From assembly GCF_902712995.1 (NCBI RefSeq), contig NZ_CACTIB010000031.1, positions 62,001 through 126,000 of the forward strand: a stretch of DNA of 64,000 nucleotides. The letters run 5' to 3'. Source of the DNA: Candidatus Mycoplasma haematohominis. GTDB taxonomy: Bacteria; Bacillota_I; Bacilli_A; Mycoplasmatales; Mycoplasmoidaceae. A program made the translations under genes and the position numbers. This document shows positions 1 to 9,909 of the stretch, piece after piece (the stretch's first letter is position 1; each line of letters starts with the position of its first letter). The notes under the pieces were generated by a model. The model ran no database searches, was not told the origin of the DNA, and saw only the letters and a program-made list of their open reading frames with translations.

Positions 1-363
1 ACTATAGAAGAACAAAGAGATGTTAGTGATAATCAATACGAAGGAAAATTAGGAGGAACTAAGAAGTCTTTATTGGTTTCTGTAAGAGAAGAAGTAAACC
101 AAAAGTTCTGGGAAATACAGGCACAAGCTTTTTATAAACGAAAAGATAAAGATGGAAAAATTATTGATGGTTTAGGAAAGAAAGCTGAACATGCATCTAA
201 ATTTAAAGAGCTTTACAAAAAACAAGAAATTGGAGGGCAAACTGTAGAGGCTTTTAAGCAAGTTTGTGAAAATAGTTATGGAGAAGAGAGTAATGGCAAT
301 AAAGACAAGGAAGTATTGTTGTTTTGTTCTCTTCAGGGAACGCAGGAACAGAAAAGTAAGTAA
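1..363 (+). CDS. C-terminal part of a two-module surface protein (5' partial)
   Basis: The start lies before the window. The 120 visible residues are a complete second module: a KSLLVSVREEVNQKFW block ends at W37, followed by F..LY, then QVCENSY and finally LLFCSLQG before TAA. The FWEIQAQAF string matches the group C genes at 29361 and 38720 almost exactly, so the missing half is probably a group C anchor with a DF..HFVDA first module. The next gene starts 2 bases downstream, so the two are probably cotranscribed. Confidence 0.85.
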   Translation, partial: TIEEQRDVSDNQYEGKLGGTKKSLLVSVREEVNQKFWEIQAQAFYKRKDKDGKIIDGLGKKAEHASKFKELYKKQEIGGQTVEAFKQVCENSYGEESNGNKDKEVLLFCSLQGTQEQKSK

Positions 364-365
364 AT

Positions 366-1220
366 ATGACTACTGCAGGTAAGGGAGCAGCAATAGTTGG
401 AGCTTCAGCTTTAGTTATTGGAGGGAGCGGAGTAGGAGTAAAGTTTTTAATTGATGCTCAGGAACCAGTTTGATATGCGTTGTCTTCTGAGAGTGGATTT
501 TCAACTGATTATGCCGAAAATAAAGTAGGAAAAGAATATGGAAATTATTTAGTTGGTGTTTATGGAGATAAAGATGGCCAAAAGAATAGAAACCAAAAGT
601 GATGAGAGTGATCCTATAAGCAATTTGAGTATGATGTTAAGAATAATCCAAGCATATTAAGTTCGGAATTTTTTGATAGCGCTACAAAGAAAAGTAAAGT
701 TTCAGGAGCTTATAAGCCTTCTAGTAGTACAGTAGCAAGTGAAAGTCTTAAAGAGTTAAATGAAGCTTGCAAGGGAGTTTACGATAAGCAAACTTCAGAA
801 TTGACTGATAACAATCTAATTCAAAATCTTTGAAAATACTGTTCTCATTTAGGAAAAAAGCCAGATTTGTTAGTTAGTGGTTCTGGTTATACGAATGGAT
901 CATTTGGCGCAAACACTAGTCATCATAATAAGGCAGTAGCAACTAAAGGATATGAAAAAGGTAGTTCTAATGATGAGTTCTGAAGATTAAGAAATGAGGA
1001 ATTCTTTGGGACTGGAGAGAATTCAGGAAATATAGGAGTTACCGATGGAATCTTTAAAAAACTTTATGAAAAGAAAGAAAAGGGAGAAATAACTAGCGAA
1101 GATACAGTGAGAAAAACTTGTGAAAAAGCTTACGAAAGACAAGAATCAGCGAAAGATACCGATCCAAAAGTAGAAGACAGCGATATAAAGAAATTTTGTT
1201 ATTTGACCCCAACAACTTAG
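366..1220 (+). CDS. two-module surface protein, group A
   Basis: 284 residues, visible only if TGA is Trp. Residues 7-30 form a Gly/Ala-rich membrane segment with no lipobox cysteine. VWYALS (W36) and YGNYLVG (about 59-64) define group A, and the WWEW block is at 79-82. Module 1 ends KYCSHLG; module 2 runs from FWRLRNEEFF to KKFCYL at the C-terminus. Closest relatives in the window are the genes at 4801 and 17224. Function unknown; a membrane-anchored exported protein is inferred. Confidence 0.88.
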
Positions 1221-1223
1221 TTT

Positions 1224-1946
1224 ATGGATCCAATTAAAGCAGCAGCAGGAGCTGGAGCAGTAATTCTTGCTTCCGCAGGAGGTTATGGCATTTCTACTCT
1301 ATTTGAGGGAGAACCAATCTGTATACAAAATCCTCAGGCAGATAAATTTGGCGAAGATTTTCAATTCCATTTCATGGATGCGTCTGACGACAAGAATGAT
1401 GCTTGATGAAAAGATAGGTTTAATAAGAAGTATCCAAAAAATAAAACAGATGCTAGTTTGCATACGGATTTTCAAAATTTATCTGGCTATTCAGATTTAA
1501 AAGATAAGTGTAAAGCGGCATATGGCAAGTCTACTACTTCAGATGTTTCCAAGGATACAGCTGGAGATCATTATGAAAAGAACGTATGAGAATTATGTTC
1601 TATAGATGGTTCTTTACCTGCGGTTATTACAAAAACATCTGAAACAAGTAAATTATTTGGTTCTGAAAAGGCTACAAAATTAATTGACACTGAAAATGAA
1701 AAGAATAAAAAATGATGAGAAAGAAGAGCAAAACATTTTTTTAAACAAGGGAGTAAAGATGGTTATGGAAGTAAGGCAAGTGAAAATGCAGCAGGTTTTA
1801 AAAAACTTCATGATGATGGAGGAAGTGTAGATGACTTAAAAAATAAATGTCAAGATAACTATGGAACAGCTTATGACAATTCAAACATTTCCAACACAGC
1901 AAAAGAAACTCTTAGATTTTGTTCTCTAGCCGGCAAACAGACTTAG
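1224..1946 (+). CDS. two-module surface protein, group C
   Basis: 240 residues starting MDPIKAAAGAGAV, with a membrane segment to about residue 30. FGEDFQFHFMDAS leads into WW at 61-62. Module 1 closes with WELCSIDG, module 2 with LRFCSLAGKQ. The first-module linker is short, which makes this one of the smaller two-module members. It lies 3 bases after the previous stop and is the last gene before a 201-base gap. No Shine-Dalgarno-like sequence is evident. Confidence 0.88.
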
Positions 1947-2021
1947 TTTTAATTGGATAGTTTAAAACAAAAATATCACAAGCAAATAATTTAGAATACA
2001 AGCAAGTATTTTTTAGTAATC

Positions 2022-2030
2022 TTTATAAAA
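2022..2030 (+). promoter_or_regulatory. possible -10 region upstream of the gene at 2148
   Basis: TTTATAAAA lies in the gap between two coding runs. It resembles the TTTATAAG elements ahead of other runs (14715, 21813, 33312). There is no convincing -35 box, and the leader to the TTG start would be about 110 bases. Confidence 0.3.
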
Positions 2031-2040
2031 AAAATCAGAA

Positions 2041-2057
2041 CTGTTCTTCAAGAACAG
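2041..2057. promoter_or_regulatory. 17-base perfect dyad, possible operator or hairpin
   Basis: CTGTTCTT and AAGAACAG are perfect inverted arms around one central C. As RNA the stem would shorten to CTGTTC/GAACAG with a five-base loop. It lies 11 bases past the TTTATAAAA element and about 90 bases before the next start, a position suited to a repressor site. No other copy was noticed in the window. Confidence 0.4.
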
Positions 2058-2147
2058 AATAAGAAATTTATCTGTACTTTTTTATTAAAAAAGAAAAGTA
2101 AATTATGTTTAATTTTCTTTAAAAAATTAAGAATCTAAGTAGTTACA

Positions 2148-2960
2148 TTGTTAAATTCTTTCAAGGGAGCTGTTGCGGTAGTTACCGGTTCTGCAGTTTT
2201 CATATGAGTTTGTTTAGGAGTATACACCCTAAAATCTCGTGATGTCTCTTTAAGAATTGTTAGGCCAAAAGCTAGAAATCGTAATAGGGTTAGTAGTAGA
2301 ACTGCGAATCGTAAATTTATTAAGGAACCTATTGCTGGAACATTTGGTTTTGATTTCAAAAATCACTTTATAGATACTACTGATCCTGCTAATAAATCTT
2401 GATGAAATAAGAATTATCAAAAGTTTCTAGAAGAACAAGAGGATGATAAGAACTATAGAAAAATTAGTCATCAATTTTTAAAAGTAAAAAGTGTTGATGA
2501 TTTAAAGGAAGCATGTTCAGAAGTCTATAAGAAGAAGACAAGAGAAAACATTTCTCCTATTAGTAGAAATGTAGAACAAGAAAAGTATGAGAATGATGTT
2601 TGAACTTATTGTTCTATAGAAGGAGGAGTTCCGGTAACGGTTCTTGAAAACAAAGATAGTTTTCATGGAAGAAGCAAGCTAAGTAACATATACGCATCAA
2701 GAATGATTTCTACTACTTCTCTAGAAAATAGAACATTCTGATGAAGACATGCTATTGCTTTCTATGGAGAGAATGGTTCTGGTTCTAAAGCTAGAGATGA
2801 AACAGCTGGCTTTAAGGCTCTTTATGAATCTGCTGATAAAAGACTTGACTCTCTGAGGGAATTATGTGAAATTAATTACAATCGTCTTTACAACAACGAG
2901 AATACAGATATAGCAAGAGAAACATTGATTTTCTGTTCATTGTCTGGTTCTTCTAATTAA
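2148..2960 (+). CDS. two-module surface protein, group C-like, TTG start
   Basis: 270 residues. An in-frame TAA at 2136 rules out an earlier start; TTG at 2148 is the only plausible one and gives a hydrophobic start LNSFKGAVAVVTGSAVFIW. A basic stretch rich in Arg (about residues 35-58) follows the membrane segment, unusual in the family. FGFDFKNHFIDTT and WW mark group C. Module 1 ends WTYCSIEGG; module 2 has FWWRHAIAFYG and ends LIFCSLSGS. More diverged than its neighbours, perhaps an older copy. Confidence 0.8.
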
Positions 2961-2973
2961 TTAAATATCTAAC

Positions 2974-3816
2974 TTGAAAAGAGTTTATTTTGTTTCTGTA
3001 ACTCTATTTTCGGGAATAGTAAGCGCTTTATTCTTAGCCTTTGCTAAGAAATTTACTTCTGAAAAAACAGATTTTCTATTTTTAGTTGATGCTGGAAATA
3101 TGCCAACTCATAAAGAAATCAGTAGTTCTAAAGAAGGAACATTCGGTCATAGATTTAGATATCACTTTGTAGATGCCGAAGATAATTCAAATGATGCATG
3201 ATGAAATTGAAGTTTTCAAAATAGATATTCATTTATTAGAGCTATTGAGAACTTTGGAGTTGATTCTTCTTCTGAGAAAAATAGTGTAGCTAATCCTTCT
3301 GAATTAAAGGAGCTTTGTAAGAACTTTTACTCTAGATCTTTAGATAATTCAGTATTAGATTTTTCAGAAAGAGATGCATGGGTATATTGTTCTGTGGAAG
3401 GATTTACTCCTATTACTCTGAAAGATGATTTAGATGTATATTTATGTGAAGATGGAGATGATTGTTTGCCAGATGAGAACAGTAACAAAAATAAATTATC
3501 GTCTTTAGATAAGGATTCTTTATTGATCTCTGGGAATGATGCAAATGATATTTTTTGAGAGTTGCAGACTAAAGGATTTTTTTCTTCAGAAGATGGTAAA
3601 TGAGTTGGTTTAGGGCAGAAAGCTAAGGAAAGTAAAGCAGGATTTAAAGAAATTTTTGATAGAGGCAATAAAGATGGAAGTTCAAGAGATGCTTTGAAAA
3701 ATAAGTGTGTAGAAAATTATGGAAAGAGAGATGACGAATTAGATAGTGAAGTTGTGAAAGAAATCTTAATGTTCTGTTCTCTTCAGAGTTCTAGTATTTC
3801 TTTAAAAAATAAATAG
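2974..3816 (+). CDS. two-module surface protein, group C-like, TTG start
   Basis: 280 residues from TTG at 2974, 13 bases after the previous stop. Membrane segment about 6-24 (VSVTLFSGIVSALFLAF). FGHRFRYHFVDAED precedes WW at 76-77. Between the modules sits an acidic insert with two extra cysteines (YLCEDGDDCLPDEN), not seen in other members. Module 2 ends LMFCSLQSS. One Trp before YCSVEG is TGG rather than TGA. With the gene at 2148 this is one of the most diverged group C pairs. Confidence 0.82.
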
Positions 3817-3953
3817 ATCTACTTAGAGTATTTATTTAATTTTTTTGGTTTTCCTCCTTATAAAAAGCTAGGAATATTCATTTTCTTATTATTTACCTTG
3901 TCGAAGGGTTAGCAATAATGAACTTTTATGTTTTTATTTAAATAAATGAAACA

Positions 3954-3960
3954 TATAAAT
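3954..3960 (+). promoter_or_regulatory. possible -10 region for the gene run starting at 3979
   Basis: TATAAAT lies 19 bases before the ATG at 3979 in a 162-base gap. The short distance implies a very short leader, as at 14746 and 33340. No -35 box is evident. Confidence 0.35.
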
Positions 3961-3978
3961 TAAAAGCTAGTTTTGTTC

Positions 3979-4797
3979 ATGGATCCAATTAAAGGAGCAG
4001 CTGCTTTAGGTGCAGGAGCAGTAGCGATAGGCGGAACGGGTTATGGAGTTTACAGTTATGCAACTCATGATCCTATGCCAACTGATTATGTTGTTCTTGC
4101 TGGTAGTGGAGATAATGTTGCAGATACTAATAAGATTGGTAATTTATACGGAAACTATTTAGTTGCTCCTTTTGGAAATTCTGGAAATAATAATCAGAAA
4201 TGATGAGAATGATCTTTTAGAAGATGACAGGAGGATTCTAAGGTTAGCAACTTTCCTTTAAGTGATGATTTTTCTAAGGAGAAAGTTGTTCATGCTTATA
4301 AGACATCTGGTGAAACTGGGGATAGTAATGAAAAATCTTTAAATAAAGTATGTAAAAGTGTTTTTGATAAAGATAAGGGAGATATTGACAGAAACAATGA
4401 TACGGGCAAAACAAAAGAAAAATTAAGAAATGCTTTATGAAGATATTGTTCTTTCTTTGGAGAAGAGCCAAAAACAATTCAAGAAGTAACAGGAGAAGAT
4501 TATGGAAATAACACTAATGGAAAAGCTAATGAAACTAAGTATATAGGGGTTAAAGGAAATGACAAGTTCTGAGAAGCAAGAAATAAAGAGTTTTATGCAA
4601 CAACAGGGACTAAATCTGGATCTAGTGCAACAGCTAATGGAGTTTTCAAAACTGAGTACGATAAGAATACAAGCAAGCAACCAGTAAAAGAAATAAGAGA
4701 TATTTGCGAAGAGTCTTATGGCAAAAATCCAACTTCAGATTCATCAACATATCCAACAGACGACATAACTAAGTTTTGTACTTTAGACGGTAATTAG
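3979..4797 (+). CDS. two-module surface protein, group F
   Basis: 272 residues. ATG at 3979 (MDPIKGAAALGAGAV) was preferred over TTG at 3973 because (A/G/T)TGGATCC is the family start. YGNYLVAPFG precedes the WWEW block at 75-78. Module 1 ends LWRYCSFFG, module 2 has FWEARNKEFY and ends KFCTLDGN. Nearest relative is the gene at 55151, which shares DSMP/DPMP and the LVAPFG or LISPFG block. It heads a four-gene run F-A-B-C. Confidence 0.88.
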
Positions 4798-4800
4798 ATT

Positions 4801-5676
4801 GTGGATCCAATTAAGTTATCTGCTGGAGCTTTAGGAGCTGCAGTTATAGTCGGTTCAGGCCTTGGAATAAATGCATTTGTAAATTCGTTAGAGCCTGTTT
4901 GATATTCATTATCAAAGGAATCCGATTTTTCTACTGGTTATGAAAATAAAGTCGGTAAAGATTATGGAAATTATCTAGTTGGAGCATATGGAGATGAAGG
5001 AGAGAACAAAGATAGAAATAAATGATGATGAGATTGATCTTATAAGAACTATCAATATGATTTGCAGAATTCTCCCAGTGATTTAAGTCAGGAGTTTTTT
5101 CATGATGGAAGCAGTAAGGTGTCTTCAGCATATAAATCTTCTAGCGATAAAACTACTGATTCGTCCCCAAAAGCTTTAAATGAGGTTTGTGATGGTATTT
5201 ATAAAGGAAAAACTAAAACAGAAGCAGATCCAGATACTGATGTAAATTCCGAAAAGAGCAAGCTAAGCAGAAATCTATGAAGGTATTGTTCTCATTTAGG
5301 AACTAGACCTGTATTAATAAGCGGTGATGTTTATGGCAATAATACATTTGGTAAAAAGGCAGATCACCATAATAAAGCAGTAGCAACAAAAGATTACAAG
5401 AATACAGATTCTAATGATGAGTTTTGGAGATTAAGGAACGATGAATTTTTTGGATCTAAAGACGAAGATGGAGTAGGAAAAAAAGCTACAGATGATGGAA
5501 TTTTCAAAACTCTTTATGGAAAGAAAAAGGCGGGAACAATAACTAGCGAAGACACAGTTAAGAAAGCTTGTGAAAAAGCTTACGAAAGGAAAGAATCAGA
5601 AAAAGATACTGTTCCAAAAATTAATGATGAATATATTAAAAAATTTTGTTATTTAGTTCCAGATTCAAATAATTAA
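4801..5676 (+). CDS. two-module surface protein, group A, GTG start
   Basis: 291 residues. GTG replaces ATG in the conserved GTGGATCCAATTAAG start, 3 bases after the previous stop. Membrane segment about 6-30; EPVWYSLSKES and YGNYLVGAYGD are the group A signature, followed by a WWWDW run. Module 2 has FWRLRNDEFFG and ends KKFCYLVPDS. It is collinear with the copy at 17224 (A followed by B), so the pair A-B was probably duplicated as a unit. Confidence 0.88.
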
Positions 5677-5677
5677 T

Positions 5678-6520
5678 ATGTCAATAGAAAAAGTTGCAGC
5701 AGGAGGAGCAGCTGCGTTAGCTTTAGCTGCCGGAGGTTATGGAGTTAGCACTCTATTTACTGGAGGAATGCCTCCTTATGAAACATTAAGTTCTACAGTT
5801 GAAAATTCTCCACTTAAAGACTACAAACATTATTTTGTTGACACTTCAAAAGACGGGAATGATGATTGATGAGATTGGGTTTATACAAATATTTATTTGA
5901 AAGATGTTAAGGGAAGCAATAATGAAAATAAGCCGGTTACAAAATTTAAAGATTTGAAGAGAAAGTCTGAAGATGAAAATAAAAGTCTAAAGAAAGTATG
6001 TAAAGATGCTTATGATGTTACTGATAACGCTAATATTTCTTCTACAAAACCAGGAGATTCGGATAATGGCAAATTCTACGAAAGAGATGTATGAAGGTAT
6101 TGTTCAGAAGTATTAGGTTCAAAGCCTAAGTTTATTTCTGCAGCTACTCAGATACAGACGCCAGAGGACTCAAATAAGAAAGCTGAAAATACTTTGTATT
6201 CCGGAACTTCAAAGTATGGAGAGAAATACAAAGAAAAATTAGTTTCTATTTATGAACCTTCAAATAAAGAATTTTGAGATTTAAAAAATCAAGAGTTTTT
6301 TGGTTGAAGTAAGAAAAAAGGAGATAAAGTGGATGGTTCTTCAGCAACAGGGACTTTGTTTAGAGATTTACATAATAAGAAGGATAAGAGCGTAAAAGAG
6401 GTTTGTTTGGAAGCATATAAGAAAGATGAGGATGGTTCGATTGCTCCAAAAGCAGATGTTTTTAAGTTTTGTTCTTTAAGCGGTGTTGATTCAACAACAG
6501 TAGTAGGAGCAGCAGGATAG
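5678..6520 (+). CDS. two-module surface protein, group B
   Basis: 280 residues, ATG one base after the previous stop. Starts MSIEKVAAGGAAALALAAGG, membrane segment to about 27. DYKHYFVDTS precedes WWDW at 64-67. Module 1 ends VWRYCSEVLG; module 2 contains YGEKYKEKLVS, FWDLKNQEFFG and FKFCSLSG, then a non-polar tail VVGAAG. Its partner is the gene at 18096, in the same position after a group A gene. Confidence 0.88.
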
Positions 6521-7276
6521 ATGGATCCAACTAAATTAGCTGTAGGAGCTGGGGCGACTGTGTTAGCAGTTGGTGGTAGTTATGGAATTTATTCTCTAGC
6601 ATTTTCTAAAGAGCCAAAGTTTATAGTTTCTCCGACAGATGGTAAGTTTGGTTGAGATTTTAGACATCATTTTGTAGACGCTTCAGATGATGAGAATAAC
6701 GTTTGATGAGAGAATGCTTTTAAAAATAGATATCCAAAAACACCTACAGATCAAGAGTTAGATACTGTTTTTCATAATATTTCTAGTTTTTCGGGTTTAA
6801 AGAGCAAATGCAAAGAGGCATACGAAAAAATTACTAAGACAGAAGTTTCTAAGGATTCCGGAAACGAAAAATATGAAAAGAATGTTTGAGAGCTTTGTTC
6901 TATTGATGGTGTATTTCCGGTAGCTATTTCTGTTTCAAATATGCCAGAAGATAAAGCTTATAAGGATGAATCGAATAGTACATCGAAAATTGCGGGTGCT
7001 AAAAAATCAAAATTAATTTCTGTGAAAGATCCAAAAAATGCTAAGTTCTGAAGAAGACAAGCTGAGTATTTTGCCGACAAAACTAATGGTTTAGGAAAAC
7101 ATGCTTCTGATAGTGGTGCTGGTTTTAAGGCTATCTTAGATTCAAATGATGGTTTAGAAGCCAAATTGAAGAATAAATGCCATGAGAATTATGCAGGAGA
7201 TTACAACTCTTCTAGCATGACAGCCAAAACAAAAGAAACTTTAAGATTTTGCTCTTTACAGGGGAAACCAGACTAA
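6521..7276 (+). CDS. two-module surface protein, group C with hybrid start
   Basis: 251 residues, ATG directly abutting the previous TAG. The first 70 bases are nearly identical to the start of the group H gene at 18936, with only synonymous changes, and then the two sequences part completely. From FGWDFRHHFVDAS on it is group C. Module 1 ends WELCSIDG, module 2 LRFCSLQGK. This points to a recombination joint just after the membrane segment. Last gene of the run. Confidence 0.88.
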
Positions 7277-7311
7277 TTCAAAAACTTTTATTTTCAACTT
7301 ATAAATCTAAG

Positions 7312-7342
7312 TTATTTAGAGGCTAAGTAGGTATTTGTTATA
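7312..7342 (+). promoter_or_regulatory. shared 31-base upstream element, copy 1
   Basis: About 27 of 31 bases match the element at 19809, including TTTAGAGG, AGGTATTTG and a terminal TTATA. In both places it precedes a gene for a small protein by roughly 50 bases. TATATT at its 3' end could be the -10 box, the rest an upstream protein-binding site. Confidence 0.45.
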
Positions 7343-7388
7343 TTTTTTTGTGAGATTGTTGTAGTTTTAAAAAATCGGAACGGGATAT

Positions 7389-7688
7389 ATGAATACATTC
7401 AATACTTGTCTTGTTGGAATAGTAGGAACTGCGGTTGGTGTGGCCGGAGGTTATTCTATATTTAAGGCAAGTTCTTCAAAGGAGGAATCTTTATCTGGAG
7501 AATCTTTAAAAATGGTTTCAACAATTGATAAGTTAAACGCAAAAAAAGAGGAGTGATACTTATTGAGAGATACAACTGAAGATGAACGAGCGGAAGGAAG
7601 TTTAAAGGATCAGGATACCTGTGTGGTTATGGCAAAAGTGTCTGATGATTGATATAAGTGCCCTGAATATAAAGAATTCAATTCTTAA
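7389..7688 (+). CDS. small putative membrane-anchored protein, unrecognised
   Basis: 99 residues with two internal TGA-Trp codons. Residues about 6-25 (TCLVGIVGTAVGVAGGYSIF) form a Gly/Val-rich membrane segment like the anchors of the paralogs. The rest is short and charged, and ends with DTCVVMAKVSDDWYKCPEY, so one C...W..C unit may be a minimal relative of the module. No module motif C..AY is present. It stands alone between a + strand run and the minus-strand island, convergent with the gene ending at 7717. Confidence 0.65.
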
Positions 7689-7716
7689 TTAAGTTAACAA
7701 TTTTTATTCTTTGGAT

Positions 7717-8676
7717 TTATTTTTGCACCTGTCCTAATTTATTTTTTAGCCCTTCTAGGGCTGTTTCTAGAGCTTGTATTGCTGCCTCTGAATTGTTTCC
7801 TAGTTTAGATTTAAGATTTTCTTTTTTTGCTTTGATAGCGTTCGTTAAAGTTTCAACTTCCTTTTTTAGATTTTCAGCATAATCTTTTCCCAGTAACAAT
7901 ACTTTCATTAATTCCTCTGGATTATCTTTGTATTTTTCTTTTTCGTTTTTAATTTGATCCGCATTTCCTTTTACTTTTTTTTCAAATTCAGCAATATCGT
8001 TATCTTTTAGATTTTTAAGAACATTTATTGCAGTATCTATTTGTTCTTGATTTATTTGGCCTATAGTTTCAGGAAGCGTAGATGCCATACCTGAGACAGC
8101 AGAAGATAAATCATTAAATCCAGAATCTTTGATTATCTTTTCTATCTTCTGAATACTTATTAAACCTTCTGAGTTTTCTGGATTTAAAGCCTGTTTCATT
8201 GTGTCTGCAAGTATTGTTTTTATGTGTGGAAGTACTTCTAGAACAATATTTCCTATTTCGAATATGTAATAGTTAACTTCTTCTATAAGACTAGAGTTTT
8301 TTGAAATAGTTGTTGGAGCGGCTTTAATACCTTTAACCGCTGCTTCTTCTCATGTTTTTAGTGTTGAAAATAACGGATTACTAGTAGAAAAAGTGTCTTT
8401 TTCTATTTTTTCATGCCAACTTCCGTATGCTTGGAATATTTTGCTTCCTCCATCTATTATTTCTCCTTTTAAAAAATTAGGTATTGTTTTTGTAAATGTT
8501 TCTTGAATTGGCTTCATAGCTTCTTTAATTTCATTTTTTGAAGCTTCATTTTTATTCTGTCAAGTGGCAACTGCTGCAGATACAGATGAAACCCCTAGAA
8601 GCCCAATTGAAAAACCGGTCTTTAGAGTAGTACTAAATGTCCCTATAGAAGCGGGAAGTATCAGTAGTTGTGACAT
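7717..8676 (-). CDS. coiled-coil putative membrane protein, group N
   Basis: 319 residues, ATG at 8676 reading leftward. Residues about 2-35 are hydrophobic (SQLLILPASIGTFSTTLKTG, then GLLGVSSVSAAVA), suggesting a signal anchor. SLIEEVNYYIFEIGNIVLEV near residue 125 is shared with the gene at 8859. The C-terminal half is Lys/Glu-rich and probably helical (LKKEVETLTNAIKAKKENL). It lacks the WW and C..AY motifs of the + strand families. Last of three minus-strand genes. Confidence 0.8.
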
Positions 8677-8858
8677 GATTCATCAGTTGAAAGTCGAAGT
8701 TTCGGTGCTTTTAACTGATGAGTTGCAAAAAAAATAATTTCTTGAATTTTGAGAAAATTATCCTCAATCAGATCTTGAATAACTTGTCTTATTAGCGCTT
8801 TGGACTACTCTGTGTTAGATAATTTTTCGTTTTGGTTTGAAGGAAGCAACAATTTTTA

Positions 8859-9815
8859 TTACTCTTCGAGTACGGCTGCAAAACTAGGAAGAGCATTTTC
8901 TAATTGTTGCAAGACTGCTTCAAAGTCTTTAATTTTGAATCCGTTTTGCTGTATCAAATTTTCAATATTTTCTTTCATTTTCCCTATTTTTTCTTTAAGT
9001 TCGGCAACTTGTTTTTTCATTTCTTTTCAGCCTTGCCCTAAAAATAAATCTTTCAATAGTTCTTGAGTTTGTTGTGCTGTATATTCTTTTTTATTAACTT
9101 CTTTGGCATTATTAACAAGATTACTAAATCCATTTTTTATTCCGCTTTCATCTCTCTGAGCTAAATGTTTGAAAGCATTTATTATTGCTTTTCCATCTTG
9201 ATAAGTGAAGTTGTCTAATACTTTTCCGTGTATAGACATAACATTTTTTATGGATTGAAAGAAATTCATTGCTTTATCATTAGTTACTAGTTTTTTTATT
9301 TCTTCATAACCAAATAGAACTTTTCCGTTTGAAGATTCATTTCCTTTAGCTTCGGAAATTATTGAATCTCTTGCTATAAGAGGAATATTTCTTATAACGG
9401 CTTTTATTATTCCGCCTAGTTGGAATAAGTAGTAATTTACCTCTTCAATTATTCCACTCTTAAAAGCTCCATGTATTGTCGTTCCAACACTTTTAATTCC
9501 CGGAGCTCATTCTTTAAATTTGTCAGAAAGTTTTTTTAGGTTTTCTTTTTCCAGACTGCTTTTTATTTCTTCTCCAAATCAGTTTTTGTATTGGCTATAA
9601 ATCCCTTGACCTACTTCTGTAAAAGCTCCTGAAATAGTGCTATTAAAAAACTCTTTTACTGGTTGATTTATTGCTTCTATCTCTTTAATTTTTTCTTTAG
9701 TTGGAGATTGAAAAGAAAAAACAGTAGCGGCAGAAGATACTAACAGCAGACTCGCAGCGAAGCCTATCTTTCCGCCATAACCTATAACTGGACTTGTAAG
9801 TAGTAATTGTTGCAC
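8859..9815 (-). CDS. coiled-coil putative membrane protein, group N, GTG start
   Basis: 318 residues. GTG at 9815 was chosen because the frame upstream is closed and the product then starts QQLLLTSPVIG, parallel to SQLLILPASIG in the neighbour. Membrane segment to about 34. GIIEEVNYYLFQLGGIIKAV and a helical C-terminus (MKKQVAELKEKIGKMKENI) match the gene at 7717, so these are tandem paralogs. Two internal Trp codons are TGA. The GTG lies inside one arm of the inverted repeat at 9815-9846. A 182-base gap separates it from its partner. Confidence 0.78.
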
Positions 9816-9846
9816 AGGTATTTATACACATTCGCCTAAATACCTG
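9815..9846. promoter_or_regulatory. CAGGTATTT inverted repeat at a gene start
   Basis: CAGGTATTT (9815-9823) and AAATACCTG (9838-9846) are perfect 9-base arms around 14 bases. One arm overlaps the GTG start of the minus-strand gene at 8859, so it could act as an operator or as a hairpin hiding the start. AGGTATTT also occurs inside the two 31-base upstream elements at 7312 and 19809. Confidence 0.5.
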
Positions 9847-9909
9847 TATTTATGAGGGTTTGTTTAGAGTTTCTGTTTTGAATTGAACGCTATCAGAGTG
9901 TATTTTCTC

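Noticed and set aside
8800..9066. 88-residue + strand ORF
   Set aside because: Opposite-strand shadow of the group N gene at 8859, whose frame continues through TGA-Trp to TAA at 8859-8861.
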